In this document: positions 54,530-63,116 of the stretch, in pieces
Position numbering within the stretch: the first letter of the stretch is position 1
Layout of the letters: each line of letters opens with the position of its first letter
Translations under genes and position numbers: made by a program
Notes under the pieces: model-generated
What the model saw: the letters and a program-made list of their open reading frames with translations, nothing else
What the model was told of the DNA's origin: nothing
The model's database searches: none
Source of the DNA: Aquimarina sediminis
GTDB lineage: Bacteria; Bacteroidota; Bacteroidia; Flavobacteriales; Flavobacteriaceae
Reading direction: 5' to 3'
DNA: 64,000 bases
Assembly: GCF_002895435.1 (NCBI RefSeq)
Contig: NZ_POYJ01000014.1
Span: 62,001-126,000 of the forward strand

Positions 54530-54602
54530 AAACATACTACCAAGGTTATGCTGTAAGTGATTTCAGCATCTAAAATCTTGTGAGTTTTTTTGTTAGGAAG
54601 AG

Positions 54603-54629
54603 AGAGCTACTTTTTTAAGTGGCTCTTTC
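54603..54629. terminator. Terminator between gltD and PLP-enzyme gene
   Basis: AGAGCTACTT (54603-54612) pairs with AAGTGGCTCT (54617-54626) using one wobble. It lies between two converging genes and may serve both, but the T-tract is short. Confidence 0.5.
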
Positions 54630-54644
54630 GATTATTGATCGTCT

Positions 54645-55580
54645 TTAAAAAGGTAGTTTTTTTAAATCTACATTTCCTCCTGAAATAACAATCCCAACTT
54701 TTTTATTTTTAAATTGTTCTTTATCTTTTAACAAAGCGGCAAAGGCTACTGCAGATGAGGGTTCTATAACTATTTTCAAGCGTTCCCAAACTAACTGCAT
54801 TGCAGCAATAATTTCTTGCTCTTCTACTCTAATGATTTGATAAATATGTTTTTGTATGATAGGAAAATTAATATCGCCTAATTGTGTTTTTAATCCATCC
54901 GCAATAGTGTTAGCGGTTTTATTAGTTTCTATAACTCCACTGCGTAATGAGCGATATGCATCATCAGCCTCATAGGGTTCTCCTCCTATAACTTTACAGT
55001 CATTTCCATAAAAATGAGCAGCTAGTGCCGTTCCGGCTATAAGCCCGCCGCCTCCAACAGGAGTAAAAATATAGTCAAGGGCTGTATAATCCTGAAGTAA
55101 CTCAATGGCAGCGGTTCCTTGTCCAAGAATAACATCAAGATCGTTTGATGGATGTATAAAAGTAGCTCCTTTTTCTTTTTGAATGAGAGTAGCGGTTTGT
55201 ACTCGATCTTTTAGAGTTGGGGGGCATTCAATAATTTCTCCCTCATATTCTTTTACCGCTTCTTTTTTAACTTGTGGAGCATCAGAAGGCATTACGATAT
55301 ACGCTTTTACTCCTAAGCTTTTGGCAGCCAAAGATAATGCCTGAGCAAAATTACCCGAAGAGTGTGTAACCACACCTTTAGATTTCTGAATTTCGGATAG
55401 TTTCAAGATAGCGCTAGTGGCTCCTCTCATTTTAAACGCGCCCATTCGCTGAAAGTTTTCGCACTTAAAAAAAAGTTGAGCCCCAGAAATTTTGTTAAGT
55501 AAATTAGAAGTTAGTATAGGAGTTCTGTGTATGTATGGTATGATACTTTGATGACAATTTTGAAGCTCTTGAATAGTCAT
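54645..55580 (-). CDS. Threonine/serine dehydratase or serine racemase-type PLP enzyme
   Basis: This 311-aa fold-type II PLP enzyme has the Schiff-base Lys50 in GAFKMRGA, the SSGNFAQALS phosphate/substrate loop (about 74-83), and the GGGGLIAGTALA loop (about 175). It has the length of the short form without a C-terminal ACT regulatory domain. This suits catabolic threonine dehydratase or serine racemase/dehydratase rather than biosynthetic IlvA. Specificity cannot be decided from sequence. It converges on gltD and is followed, 71 bp upstream in transcription order, by the methyltransferase-like gene. Confidence 0.9.
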   Translation of the reverse strand: MTIQELQNCHQSIIPYIHRTPILTSNLLNKISGAQLFFKCENFQRMGAFKMRGATSAILKLSEIQKSKGVVTHSSGNFAQALSLAAKSLGVKAYIVMPSDAPQVKKEAVKEYEGEIIECPPTLKDRVQTATLIQKEKGATFIHPSNDLDVILGQGTAAIELLQDYTALDYIFTPVGGGGLIAGTALAAHFYGNDCKVIGGEPYEADDAYRSLRSGVIETNKTANTIADGLKTQLGDINFPIIQKHIYQIIRVEEQEIIAAMQLVWERLKIVIEPSSAVAFAALLKDKEQFKNKKVGIVISGGNVDLKKLPF

Positions 55581-55651
55581 TATTGGAGAGGTATTAATGA
55601 GTGATTAAAAATAAATAGAAAATAGATGTACTGAAAGATATGCTAGTTTTT

Positions 55652-56302
55652 TTAACTTTCACTACCTTTTTTTCCTATCAATAATGTATTTGTACCCTGA
55701 ACGTTATTGTATTGTGTAAATTCAACATTAGGATTATCCATAGATTTTATGAGTTCTATATTTGTATTTTCTTTTAGGTTGATACCAGCATTAAATAGTA
55801 CATATCCCGTAGGACGTATGAGAGACATGATTTTTGCCCAGAATGTTAGGTCATAAAACTGCTGTGGTACCTTATTATCTATAAAGATATCTATGATGAT
55901 AATATCGAATTGGGTAATGCATTGATCTATAAAACCATACGCATCATCACAGATGATTCTTAGATCACTTGTGTTTTTGATACCAAATTCATTCTTTGCA
56001 ATCTCAATAATTATTTCATCGATTTCTACAGCAGTAATACTTCCAGAAAAACTAGTACTATTCCGAAGCGTCTGTATTATACTTCCTCCTCCCAGACCTA
56101 ATAATAATATTTCTCCTTTAGGGGGAATACGTATTTGAGAGAGACCATAGTTGAGCAATTTTTGTAATGTCCCGTACGAATGATTAGCATTCTGACTATC
56201 TAATACTTTTTTACCATTCATCCAGGTAAGCTCTAATGTTCCATTAATTTTGGAAGGAATCTCTTTGGTAAATGGCCATAGATAACTTAGCAATTTTTTC
56301 AT
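55652..56302 (-). CDS. Spermidine synthase-like methyltransferase-fold protein
   Basis: A 216-aa protein with the spermidine synthase-type Rossmann fold: motif I EILLLGLGGGSIIQTLR, Asp/Glu in ITAVEIDEIIIEIA, DDAYGFI and an IIIDIFIDN active-site-like loop. The N-terminal beta domain is short, so it is likely a stand-alone, truncated-type member with unknown amine or no polyamine substrate. It starts 20 bp before the aldo/keto reductase gene ends and is probably part of the leftward cluster 54645-59696. Confidence 0.85.
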   Translation of the reverse strand: MKKLLSYLWPFTKEIPSKINGTLELTWMNGKKVLDSQNANHSYGTLQKLLNYGLSQIRIPPKGEILLLGLGGGSIIQTLRNSTSFSGSITAVEIDEIIIEIAKNEFGIKNTSDLRIICDDAYGFIDQCITQFDIIIIDIFIDNKVPQQFYDLTFWAKIMSLIRPTGYVLFNAGINLKENTNIELIKSMDNPNVEFTQYNNVQGTNTLLIGKKGSES

Positions 56303-56322
56303 AAATTATTTAGGGTACTATT

Positions 56323-57282
56323 TTAATTCCAGCCTAATTTTTTTCGCTCCTCCCAATACTCAGAGGGTTTTGATCTGAAAGATTTTAGGATTTCAATTTC
56401 ATTAGTGTTTAATGTAAAATTTGATACTTTAAGATTATCAGTTATATGATCAGAGTTTGCTGCCCCACTGAGAACTTTGTAGGGTTGTATACTATCTATA
56501 CAGAATCGTAAAGCAATTGCATCGATACCCACTTTATATTTGTCTGCTAGCTTTTGTAAAATTTGGTAAAGGGGTTGGTAGGTAAGGTAGTTATCATTAG
56601 GAAATAAACGTCCATTAGCAAGAGCCTCTTTAATGATTACTTTATTGTGTTGCTCCTTTAGTGTATCCATTATATCGTTTAGGCTCTGATCAAGGACGTT
56701 ATAAGTAACCTGAAATGCATCAAATAGTGAATTACCTTCTATAACAATATTTAATGTTTTTTTTATGACTTCTATTTGATTATCCCCTGTTGTGGTTATT
56801 CCCATAATCAAATTGTGTTTTGATTTTAATTCGTATAATCGTTTTAAGATTTCTTCATTTTCTAAAATACCAGAATCAAAGGTGGCAGAATGAACCTGAT
56901 AGATCTTCAAATAAGGTAATAATTTTTGTGACTGTAACCATTGCTCATTAAGTTTAGTGAGGCTATGTTCTTTTATTTCATGAGTGGTGGCAGTTGGATC
57001 AAAATTTGCCACATACGTATATCCCCACTTTGTTGCCACTTCAATATCAGGGTCTTGTTTTGTTTTTACCCAATCTAGCAGCAATTCCTCTGCCAGACCA
57101 TATCCAGGGGCAGTATCAAAATAACGAATACCATTTTGATATGCATATTCTAAAGTATCTCTGCCCTTATTACGAAACTCTTCAAGAGAAATTGATGCTC
57201 CTTCTTCTTGCCTAACATTAATATACTGAGGGCGTCCTATGGCTGCTGTACCTAATCCAATCAGAGGTTTTACTGTATTCAT
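56323..57282 (-). CDS. Aldo/keto reductase
   Basis: The 319-aa TIM-barrel NADPH-dependent oxidoreductase has the catalytic tetrad visible as Asp in RYFDTAPGYG, Tyr in APGYG, Lys in VATKWGYTY and His in KIYQVHSATF. It resembles the L-galactose dehydrogenase/oxidoreductase subfamily (start VKPLIGLGTAAIGRP). Substrate is not evident. It lies in a leftward cluster of small-molecule enzymes with short spacers (about 20 bp each), consistent with an operon from the M20 peptidase gene through the methyltransferase gene. Confidence 0.93.
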   Translation of the reverse strand: MNTVKPLIGLGTAAIGRPQYINVRQEEGASISLEEFRNKGRDTLEYAYQNGIRYFDTAPGYGLAEELLLDWVKTKQDPDIEVATKWGYTYVANFDPTATTHEIKEHSLTKLNEQWLQSQKLLPYLKIYQVHSATFDSGILENEEILKRLYELKSKHNLIMGITTTGDNQIEVIKKTLNIVIEGNSLFDAFQVTYNVLDQSLNDIMDTLKEQHNKVIIKEALANGRLFPNDNYLTYQPLYQILQKLADKYKVGIDAIALRFCIDSIQPYKVLSGAANSDHITDNLKVSNFTLNTNEIEILKSFRSKPSEYWEERKKLGWN

Positions 57283-57303
57283 ATTATCTTGTAGTGTCCA
57301 GTT

Positions 57304-58152
57304 TTATATAGTATCGTACCAAGTTAATGTTTTTGCCCAAAGAGTATGCTTAAACTTTCTGCTAAAAAAACCAAAATGCCCAATTTTTGTAGTTTCTACT
57401 TCACTTAGTTGTATTATTTTAAATTCCTTATCTGATTTCTTAAACAAATCATGAATTCTCATGATAGCTGGTTTTGTTCCGATTGGATCATCTTCAACCC
57501 CAAGTGTAAGAAGTTTTGACTCACATACATCATAATAAAAGGTAATACCAATAGCTTCCATCTGTTTTTGCATATTAGCATGTTTTCTTCTATTGTTCCA
57601 TTGTTTGATTACACCTTTGGGAACATCTTCTAGTAATCCTAATCTTTTACCGGGGAAATAGCCAAATAGATTCGTTATCATAGGAAATACAATATGCCAC
57701 AAAATATAGATTTTTGTTCTTTGTTCTTTTGCCCAGTCCTTATAATAGGCTGTTTGTGCACCAATATTGATAATACCACTGATTTCTGTGCTTTTTGGTG
57801 TCATTCCAATAATGGTTCCGCCAATACTATGACCTAGTATCACTATTTTATGATTAGGAAATTTACTTTTTGTATAACTGATAACTCCTGAAAAATCTTT
57901 TTGTCCCCAATCCGTAAATGATGCTTTAAAGCCTCTGAGTTTTTTGGGTCGTGAATCTGCGATACCTCTATAATCATAAGTCACCACATTATATCCATTT
58001 TCAGCCATATAGGACGCATAATGATGATACAATTTTTTTTCTACTGCTGTTGCGGAATTAATGATCAGGACCTTGTTTTTATCAATAGATTTATCACACG
58101 GATAAATTTTTCCTGATAAAAGAAAGCTATCTATAGCCGGGATATTTACCAT
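57304..58152 (-). CDS. Alpha/beta hydrolase
   Basis: A 282-aa alpha/beta hydrolase with a nucleophile elbow GHSIGG (in KIVILGHSIGGTIIG). A catalytic Asp candidate lies in LGVEDDPIG and the late His in TKIGHFGFF. An oxyanion region (INSATAVEKKLYHHYASYMAENGYNV) is visible. It resembles the COG4757-type predicted serine hydrolases. No signal peptide is present, so it is cytoplasmic. The gene is 21 bp upstream of the aldo/keto reductase gene and 26 bp downstream of the M20 peptidase gene. Confidence 0.9.
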   Translation of the reverse strand: MVNIPAIDSFLLSGKIYPCDKSIDKNKVLIINSATAVEKKLYHHYASYMAENGYNVVTYDYRGIADSRPKKLRGFKASFTDWGQKDFSGVISYTKSKFPNHKIVILGHSIGGTIIGMTPKSTEISGIINIGAQTAYYKDWAKEQRTKIYILWHIVFPMITNLFGYFPGKRLGLLEDVPKGVIKQWNNRRKHANMQKQMEAIGITFYYDVCESKLLTLGVEDDPIGTKPAIMRIHDLFKKSDKEFKIIQLSEVETTKIGHFGFFSRKFKHTLWAKTLTWYDTI

Positions 58153-58178
58153 GTAGAGATTTGTTTTGGATATAAATT

Positions 58179-59696
58179 CTATAATTCTTGAGTTAATATG
58201 GCAGTAATCGTTTTTATCCCTTCAATATAATTTCCAAGTCTTATGTTTTCATTGGGGCTATGTTGATTATTATCCTTGTTAACTGTAGGAACAATAACCG
58301 CCGGAATGTTTAGGGTATTCACAAAAGGCGAGATTGGAATTGATCCTCCACCAGTTCTTATCTGTATTGGAGTTTTACCAAAGGCTCTTATCATTGCCTT
58401 GCGAAGCCATTTGCCAATTTCAGTATCAAAATCAGTTCTAAAAGCATCATATGCAATCTGGTAATTAAACCGAATGATCTTTGGGTATTTCAAACGCTCT
58501 TCTTCAGTAGGAGTCTTATCTACAATATGGTATCCTTGCTCTATAATATGTTGCTTTACCAGATTAACCATATGTTCTGCATTGGTTTCTTTTACTAATC
58601 TAATATTCATTTCGGCAATGGCACTGGATGGTATTATTGTTCTTGTTTTGGTACCTGTCCATCCAGATTGGATGCCTAAAATTCCTAAAGAAGGGTACTG
58701 TATTGCTTCTTGGTAGGTGTCTGCGATATTATCTATAGATGCAATGCCTAGTTTTTTTCTCATTGTTATTTCATCATCAGGAACTTCATTTAAAATCTTT
58801 TTGGTCTCATCGGATAGCTTGATGCCATCATACCAACCAGGAATCGCTACTTTACCATCATCTTGCATCATAGAACTTAATAGTTGCGAGAGACGTAATG
58901 CAGGGTTAGGAATATAATTACCATAATGTCCGCTGTGCTGTGGTGCTCTTGGTCCAAAAACTTCTAATGACAAAGTGGTTATTCCTCTGGCTCCATATGC
59001 CAGAGTTGGTTGATTAGAAATATGTCGCGGACCATCAAAAATGACAAGCATATCTGATGCCAATTCTTCTTTATAATCTATTACGGCTTTGGGTAAGCGA
59101 GGTGAGCTAATTTCTTCTTCAAAATCCATGATAACTTTGATATTATAGTTAGGTTCATAGTTGTTGTCGATGATAATATCAATTGCTTTTAAAAACATAA
59201 CGACAGGTCCTTTTGCATCAGAGGCAGATCTGGCAAAAAACCTCCAGTCAGGATTAATTTCACCCGTTAATTTATCTAAGGATATTGTATTCCACTGTCC
59301 GGTATTGTCTTTTTCTTTTAAAGTAGTTTGGTATGGGTTTTTCTGAAACCATTTTGTTGTATCTACTGGTTGCCCATCTATTTGAAGATAAATTAAAACT
59401 GTTTTCTTTGCGTTTTTATGTGTTCTGCTGGCTAATAATAAAGGTATTTTTTCAGTTTTGAGGTGTTTGGTAGTAAACCCACGATTTTTAAAAGCTTTTT
59501 CACACCACTCTATATTCTTTTTGATATCCTTAGGGAAATGAGCATCATTAGGTAAGCTTAAGAGGTCAATTAATTCATTAAATGAAGCTTTGGCATAGGT
59601 GAGTGAAAGATGATCAAGATTAGTGTCTTGTATTTTTTGAGCAGAAGAAAAGAATGTAAAAAGAAGAGAAGCAACTAGAGTTATATATCTATTCAT
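58179..59696 (-). CDS. Exported M20-family metallopeptidase
   Basis: This 505-aa protein with a signal peptide (ending FFSSAQ) has an M20 dipeptidase layout: LIYLQIDGQPVD, ARSASDAKGP (bridging Asp), FEEEISSP (general base Glu), LVIFDGPRH, QHSGHYGNYIPNPA in the dimerisation region, TGGGSIPI and QHSPNEN (late His). The usual first metal ligand in 'GHxDVQP' is replaced by Gln here ('LQIDGQP'), while the following Asp remains. It is probably a secreted peptide or amide hydrolase. It heads the leftward cluster down to 54645. Confidence 0.9.
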   Translation of the reverse strand: MNRYITLVASLLFTFFSSAQKIQDTNLDHLSLTYAKASFNELIDLLSLPNDAHFPKDIKKNIEWCEKAFKNRGFTTKHLKTEKIPLLLASRTHKNAKKTVLIYLQIDGQPVDTTKWFQKNPYQTTLKEKDNTGQWNTISLDKLTGEINPDWRFFARSASDAKGPVVMFLKAIDIIIDNNYEPNYNIKVIMDFEEEISSPRLPKAVIDYKEELASDMLVIFDGPRHISNQPTLAYGARGITTLSLEVFGPRAPQHSGHYGNYIPNPALRLSQLLSSMMQDDGKVAIPGWYDGIKLSDETKKILNEVPDDEITMRKKLGIASIDNIADTYQEAIQYPSLGILGIQSGWTGTKTRTIIPSSAIAEMNIRLVKETNAEHMVNLVKQHIIEQGYHIVDKTPTEEERLKYPKIIRFNYQIAYDAFRTDFDTEIGKWLRKAMIRAFGKTPIQIRTGGGSIPISPFVNTLNIPAVIVPTVNKDNNQHSPNENIRLGNYIEGIKTITAILTQEL

Positions 59697-59805
59697 AATT
59701 CAATATGTTGATGATTGTATAGTGTGAAATATGGTAAATGTATATAAAAGATTAAAAATGAATTTTTTATTTTGAAAAACCTTAACAGGTTTAAGAGTAA
59801 AGAGG

Positions 59806-61029
59806 TCATTGTTTTTTTAGGATCATTGGCATTTTTATTATAGATTTTTTTGAATAGTATACACTGTCAATTCTATATGCATTAAAAATTTGATCAGCTC
59901 CTTTTAGTTGTAAGCTGTCTTTTATGTAATCGATCCAGTCATATCGGTGTACTTTTGCACTGTCTAGTGATTTGATATTAGTTAAATCAGCAAAAGTCAA
60001 TATGGTATGATGAAGATTGGCACGACTAAGATTAGCATAATTTAAATTTGTATCGTCCAAATTGGTGCCTTCTAAATTGGCGTTACTTAAATTAGTATAA
60101 GCCAAATTTGCATGATTTAGATCTGACCCGCTTAGATCTGCATTTCTTAAACTAGCTCCTCCCAGGCTTGCATTCTCTAAGTTAACACGTTCTAATTCGG
60201 CAGAAGCAAAATAGGAGTCTGATAAAATTTCTTCTTCCAAAAAAGTTCCATCTATTTTACTTTTTAGTAGAGAAATAAGTAATTGCCCTCTTTCTGGGCT
60301 TGAAGGTAAATCTATTAGAGTATCATTTACCAAATACCGATAAGGTTTCATCGCTCGACTAAGACTAATAATACGACCAGTGAGGGTACTGGATAGTACT
60401 TTTTTTTTGTTTTTAGAGTCTTTGAGTTCGGCATTAAGATCACTTAGCACTTCTCCCATGATAAACATTTGCGAAGATCGTCTTGAAGCTTCTGCAAGAT
60501 GGGTTTGTTGTTCTATTCGTTTATTTTGATCTTGTATTTTTTGATTTTGCGTTTCGAATAATTTGTTTTGATTTAATACCAATATTGTGGTTACAATACC
60601 ACCCAGACCCAAAACAAAGGAGCTCATTATTTTTAAGCCCCAATTTCTAAAATTAGACCAAAGAATATAATTTACTAATCGAGGACCAAAGAATTTGATT
60701 TTCTCTTTCTTATCATTTTCTATTGGCAATTGATCCGTAGCATGTTCTGCAACAAGCTGAATGGTTTGTTGTGTTTCTTTAAGCAGGGTTTCGAATTCTA
60801 TTTCTTTCCCAAAGAAGCGTTTTATAATTCGTTTTCTAAACCACACTAGAATTACAAAAATTAGCGCTATTACTACTGCAACGGTAACCAGAATAAGAAA
60901 TATAGTTTCAGAAAAGCCGCTAATTATGTCTAATGACCAGTATATAAGAAAACCAACTATAGCTCCAATGACAAGACCTAAGATTAATTTTTCATTATTA
61001 CTTTTTACCCCTTTATTTTTGTGTGTCAT
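59806..61029 (-). CDS. Pentapeptide-repeat membrane protein
   Basis: The 407-aa protein has two N-terminal membrane helices (residues about 12-60), a third near 135-155, a coiled-coil segment (QNQKIQDQNKRIEQQ), and then about 12 pentapeptide repeats (ASLGGASLRNADLSGSDLNHANL...; residues about 275-345). The repeats form a right-handed beta-helix likely facing the cytoplasm. A role is not known; such folds often act as structural or DNA-gyrase-mimicking elements, but no evidence here supports a specific one. It is a single gene next to dnaN with its own start region. Confidence 0.9.
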   Translation of the reverse strand: MTHKNKGVKSNNEKLILGLVIGAIVGFLIYWSLDIISGFSETIFLILVTVAVVIALIFVILVWFRKRIIKRFFGKEIEFETLLKETQQTIQLVAEHATDQLPIENDKKEKIKFFGPRLVNYILWSNFRNWGLKIMSSFVLGLGGIVTTILVLNQNKLFETQNQKIQDQNKRIEQQTHLAEASRRSSQMFIMGEVLSDLNAELKDSKNKKKVLSSTLTGRIISLSRAMKPYRYLVNDTLIDLPSSPERGQLLISLLKSKIDGTFLEEEILSDSYFASAELERVNLENASLGGASLRNADLSGSDLNHANLAYTNLSNANLEGTNLDDTNLNYANLSRANLHHTILTFADLTNIKSLDSAKVHRYDWIDYIKDSLQLKGADQIFNAYRIDSVYYSKKSIIKMPMILKKQ

Positions 61030-61132
61030 TACTGTAGTATAGTTTTACTCTAAAATACACAAAATTGGTTAAGGATTATACAATTTCTATACGTGTAAAG
61101 TCTTTATATAGAAAGAAATGTAAGTTTAAGGA

Positions 61133-61175
61133 GAAAAAAAATCCCACTACAGATAAATGTAGTGGGATTTTTTAT
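61133..61175. terminator. Bidirectional terminator behind dnaN
   Basis: ATCCCACTACA (61141-61151) and TGTAGTGGGAT (61158-61168) form an 11-bp perfect stem with a 6-base loop, flanked by A-run on the left and T-run on the right. It terminates the leftward dnaN transcript. Confidence 0.9.
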
Positions 61176-61194
61176 AAAAGTATTGTTGTATCGT

Positions 61195-62313
61195 CTAGTT
61201 ATTGAGCATTACCGGCATTACTAACATCGTTACGTGTTCTCCTTCATCTAATCCATCAATAGGAGTAAGGATTCCTGCTCTGTTTGGCAGTGACATCTCT
61301 AGCTGTACATCATCTGCATTGAGATTGTTTAGCATCTCACTTAAGAAACGAGAGTTAAACCCAATTTGCATATCGTCTCCTTGATAATCACAAGTTAATC
61401 GCTCTTCTGCTTTGTTAGAGTAGTCAATATCTTCGGCAGAAATATTAAGTTCTGCTCCTGCAATTTTTAATCTAATCTGATGAGTAGTTTTGTTAGAGAA
61501 TATAGATACTCGACGAACAGAGTTTAAAAACTGTGTACGGGCAATGGTTAACTTATTGGGGTTCTCTTTAGGGATTACCGCTTCATAGTTAGGATATTTA
61601 CCATCGATTAGCCTACAGATTAATTGTGTCTCATCAAAAGTAAACTTGGCATTAGATTCATTATATTCAATCAATACTTCACTATCGCTTCCTGCCAAAA
61701 TCCCTTTGAGTAAGTTCAACGGTTTTTTGGGCATAATAAATTCTGCTGATTGCGAAGCTTTAATATCTTCTCTGGTATATTTAACCAGTTTATGTGCATC
61801 TGTAGCAACAAATGTTAATCCTTCTGTAGAGAACTGAAAAAAGACTCCGCTCATTACTGGTCTAAGATCATCATTACCAGTTGCAAAAATTGTTTTGCTT
61901 ACTGCGGTAGCAAGAACATCTCCCAATATGTTGGTGGCACTGGGATCTTCTAGTTCTACAGCTTTAGGAAACTCTTCACCATCGGCATATGCTAGGGCAT
62001 ATTTACCGTGATTAGAGCTTATCTCTACTGTGTTGTTGTCTGCTGCAACAAATGTTAATGGTTGTTCTGGAAAGGTTTTAAGGGTTTCTAACAATAATTT
62101 GGCAGGTACAGCGATTGTACCTTGATCAGAAGATTCTACTTCTAGTTTTGCAGACATGGTAGTTTCTAGATCAGATGCAGAAACAGCCAATGTGTTATTG
62201 TCTAATTCGAATAAAAAGTTATCTAAAATCGGGAGGGTGTTACTATTACTGATTACCCCGCCTAATACCTGTAGCTGCTTAAGTAAGTAAGAACTGGATA
62301 CTATAAATTTCAT
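61195..62313 (-). CDS. dnaN: DNA polymerase III beta sliding clamp
   Basis: The 372-aa protein has the three clamp domains and standard length. Family features include KFIVSSSYLLKQLQVLGGVI at the start, a central LKGILAGSDSEVLIEYN and a C-terminal PIDGLDEGEHVTMLVMPVML. It encircles DNA and tethers polymerase III, and also recruits mismatch-repair and other proteins through a hydrophobic cleft. dnaA is not adjacent in this window. A -7 box TATATTTG lies 34 bp before its start and a strong terminator follows it, so it is transcribed alone. Confidence 0.97.
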   Translation of the reverse strand: MKFIVSSSYLLKQLQVLGGVISNSNTLPILDNFLFELDNNTLAVSASDLETTMSAKLEVESSDQGTIAVPAKLLLETLKTFPEQPLTFVAADNNTVEISSNHGKYALAYADGEEFPKAVELEDPSATNILGDVLATAVSKTIFATGNDDLRPVMSGVFFQFSTEGLTFVATDAHKLVKYTREDIKASQSAEFIMPKKPLNLLKGILAGSDSEVLIEYNESNAKFTFDETQLICRLIDGKYPNYEAVIPKENPNKLTIARTQFLNSVRRVSIFSNKTTHQIRLKIAGAELNISAEDIDYSNKAEERLTCDYQGDDMQIGFNSRFLSEMLNNLNADDVQLEMSLPNRAGILTPIDGLDEGEHVTMLVMPVMLNN

Positions 62314-62346
62314 ATATACGTGTGACTAGTTATGTACAGTTTTACG

Positions 62347-62354
62347 CAAATATA
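62347..62354 (-). promoter_or_regulatory. -7 promoter element of dnaN
   Basis: Read on the minus strand, TATATTTG matches TAnnTTTG exactly and lies 34 bp before the dnaN start. Confidence 0.5.
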
Positions 62355-62444
62355 ATTGTAATCTTACTGGATTACGGTATCCTGAAAACCATAGTTATTA
62401 ACAAACCAAGGGGAGTTATTGACTATTTTGTCAACTACTAATTC

Positions 62445-63020
62445 TTAATTGGTTTTATCTTTCATAAGCTTATCGGTGTAATGTGCTTTGTGTTTGGGTG
62501 TAGCAAATCGTTTTTTGTTGTAAGCAGATGATTCTCCTTTTGGGATCGACAAGCTTTTCCATTCATTACTTGCGATCATTTTTCCAAGAAATACTATTTG
62601 TCCAATATGATAGGAGTAATGTGCTAATTGACGATTGATAGCCTCTGTAATACTGTGCTCTATATTTCTAATGTAAATAGGTTGGTCAAAATTGTCTTCA
62701 TCAACACTGTTTAGTGCATCAAAGAGGCATTGCCACCCTTCATCCCATTTGGATAAAAGCTCTTCTTTACTTTTGATATCATTCTCAAATTCTGCATCGC
62801 GTTGTCTCCATTCTTTTTCGCCATCTGTAGTTAAGAAGTCTGTCCATCGGGATTTCATATTTCCCCAAAGATGTTTTACAATAATAGCTATACTATTACT
62901 AGTTTCATTGTATTGCCACCAAAATTGATCCTCTGGGATTTGAGAAATTGTCTTTTCTCCAAGCGATTTATAGTATTTGAATTGTTTTTGAATTCCTTCG
63001 AGATATCCTGATGAGTTCAT
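62445..63020 (-). CDS. DinB/DUF1572-like protein
   Basis: A 191-aa four-helix-bundle protein of the DinB-like/DUF1572 type. Conserved histidines appear as IIVKHLWGNM, and HYSYHIGQIVFLG, which together with an upstream His would form the three-His metal site of the family. The start ISQIPEDQFWWQYNETSNSIA is family-typical. The function is unknown; relatives act as metal-dependent thiol transferases or in DNA damage response. It is separated from dnaN by 130 bp. Confidence 0.88.
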   Translation of the reverse strand: MNSSGYLEGIQKQFKYYKSLGEKTISQIPEDQFWWQYNETSNSIAIIVKHLWGNMKSRWTDFLTTDGEKEWRQRDAEFENDIKSKEELLSKWDEGWQCLFDALNSVDEDNFDQPIYIRNIEHSITEAINRQLAHYSYHIGQIVFLGKMIASNEWKSLSIPKGESSAYNKKRFATPKHKAHYTDKLMKDKTN

Positions 63021-63116
63021 GATAATGTGCTTTTCTTCTAAAGATAAGATTTTTATGTTATTATAAAAGAAAGAACAATAGATGTGCTATTCCGTTTTAT
63101 GAATATATGGATAGCA

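Noticed and set aside
61195..62313. Chromosomal replication origin near dnaN
   Set aside because: dnaA is not present and no cluster of DnaA boxes was seen; dnaN alone does not mark oriC in Bacteroidetes.
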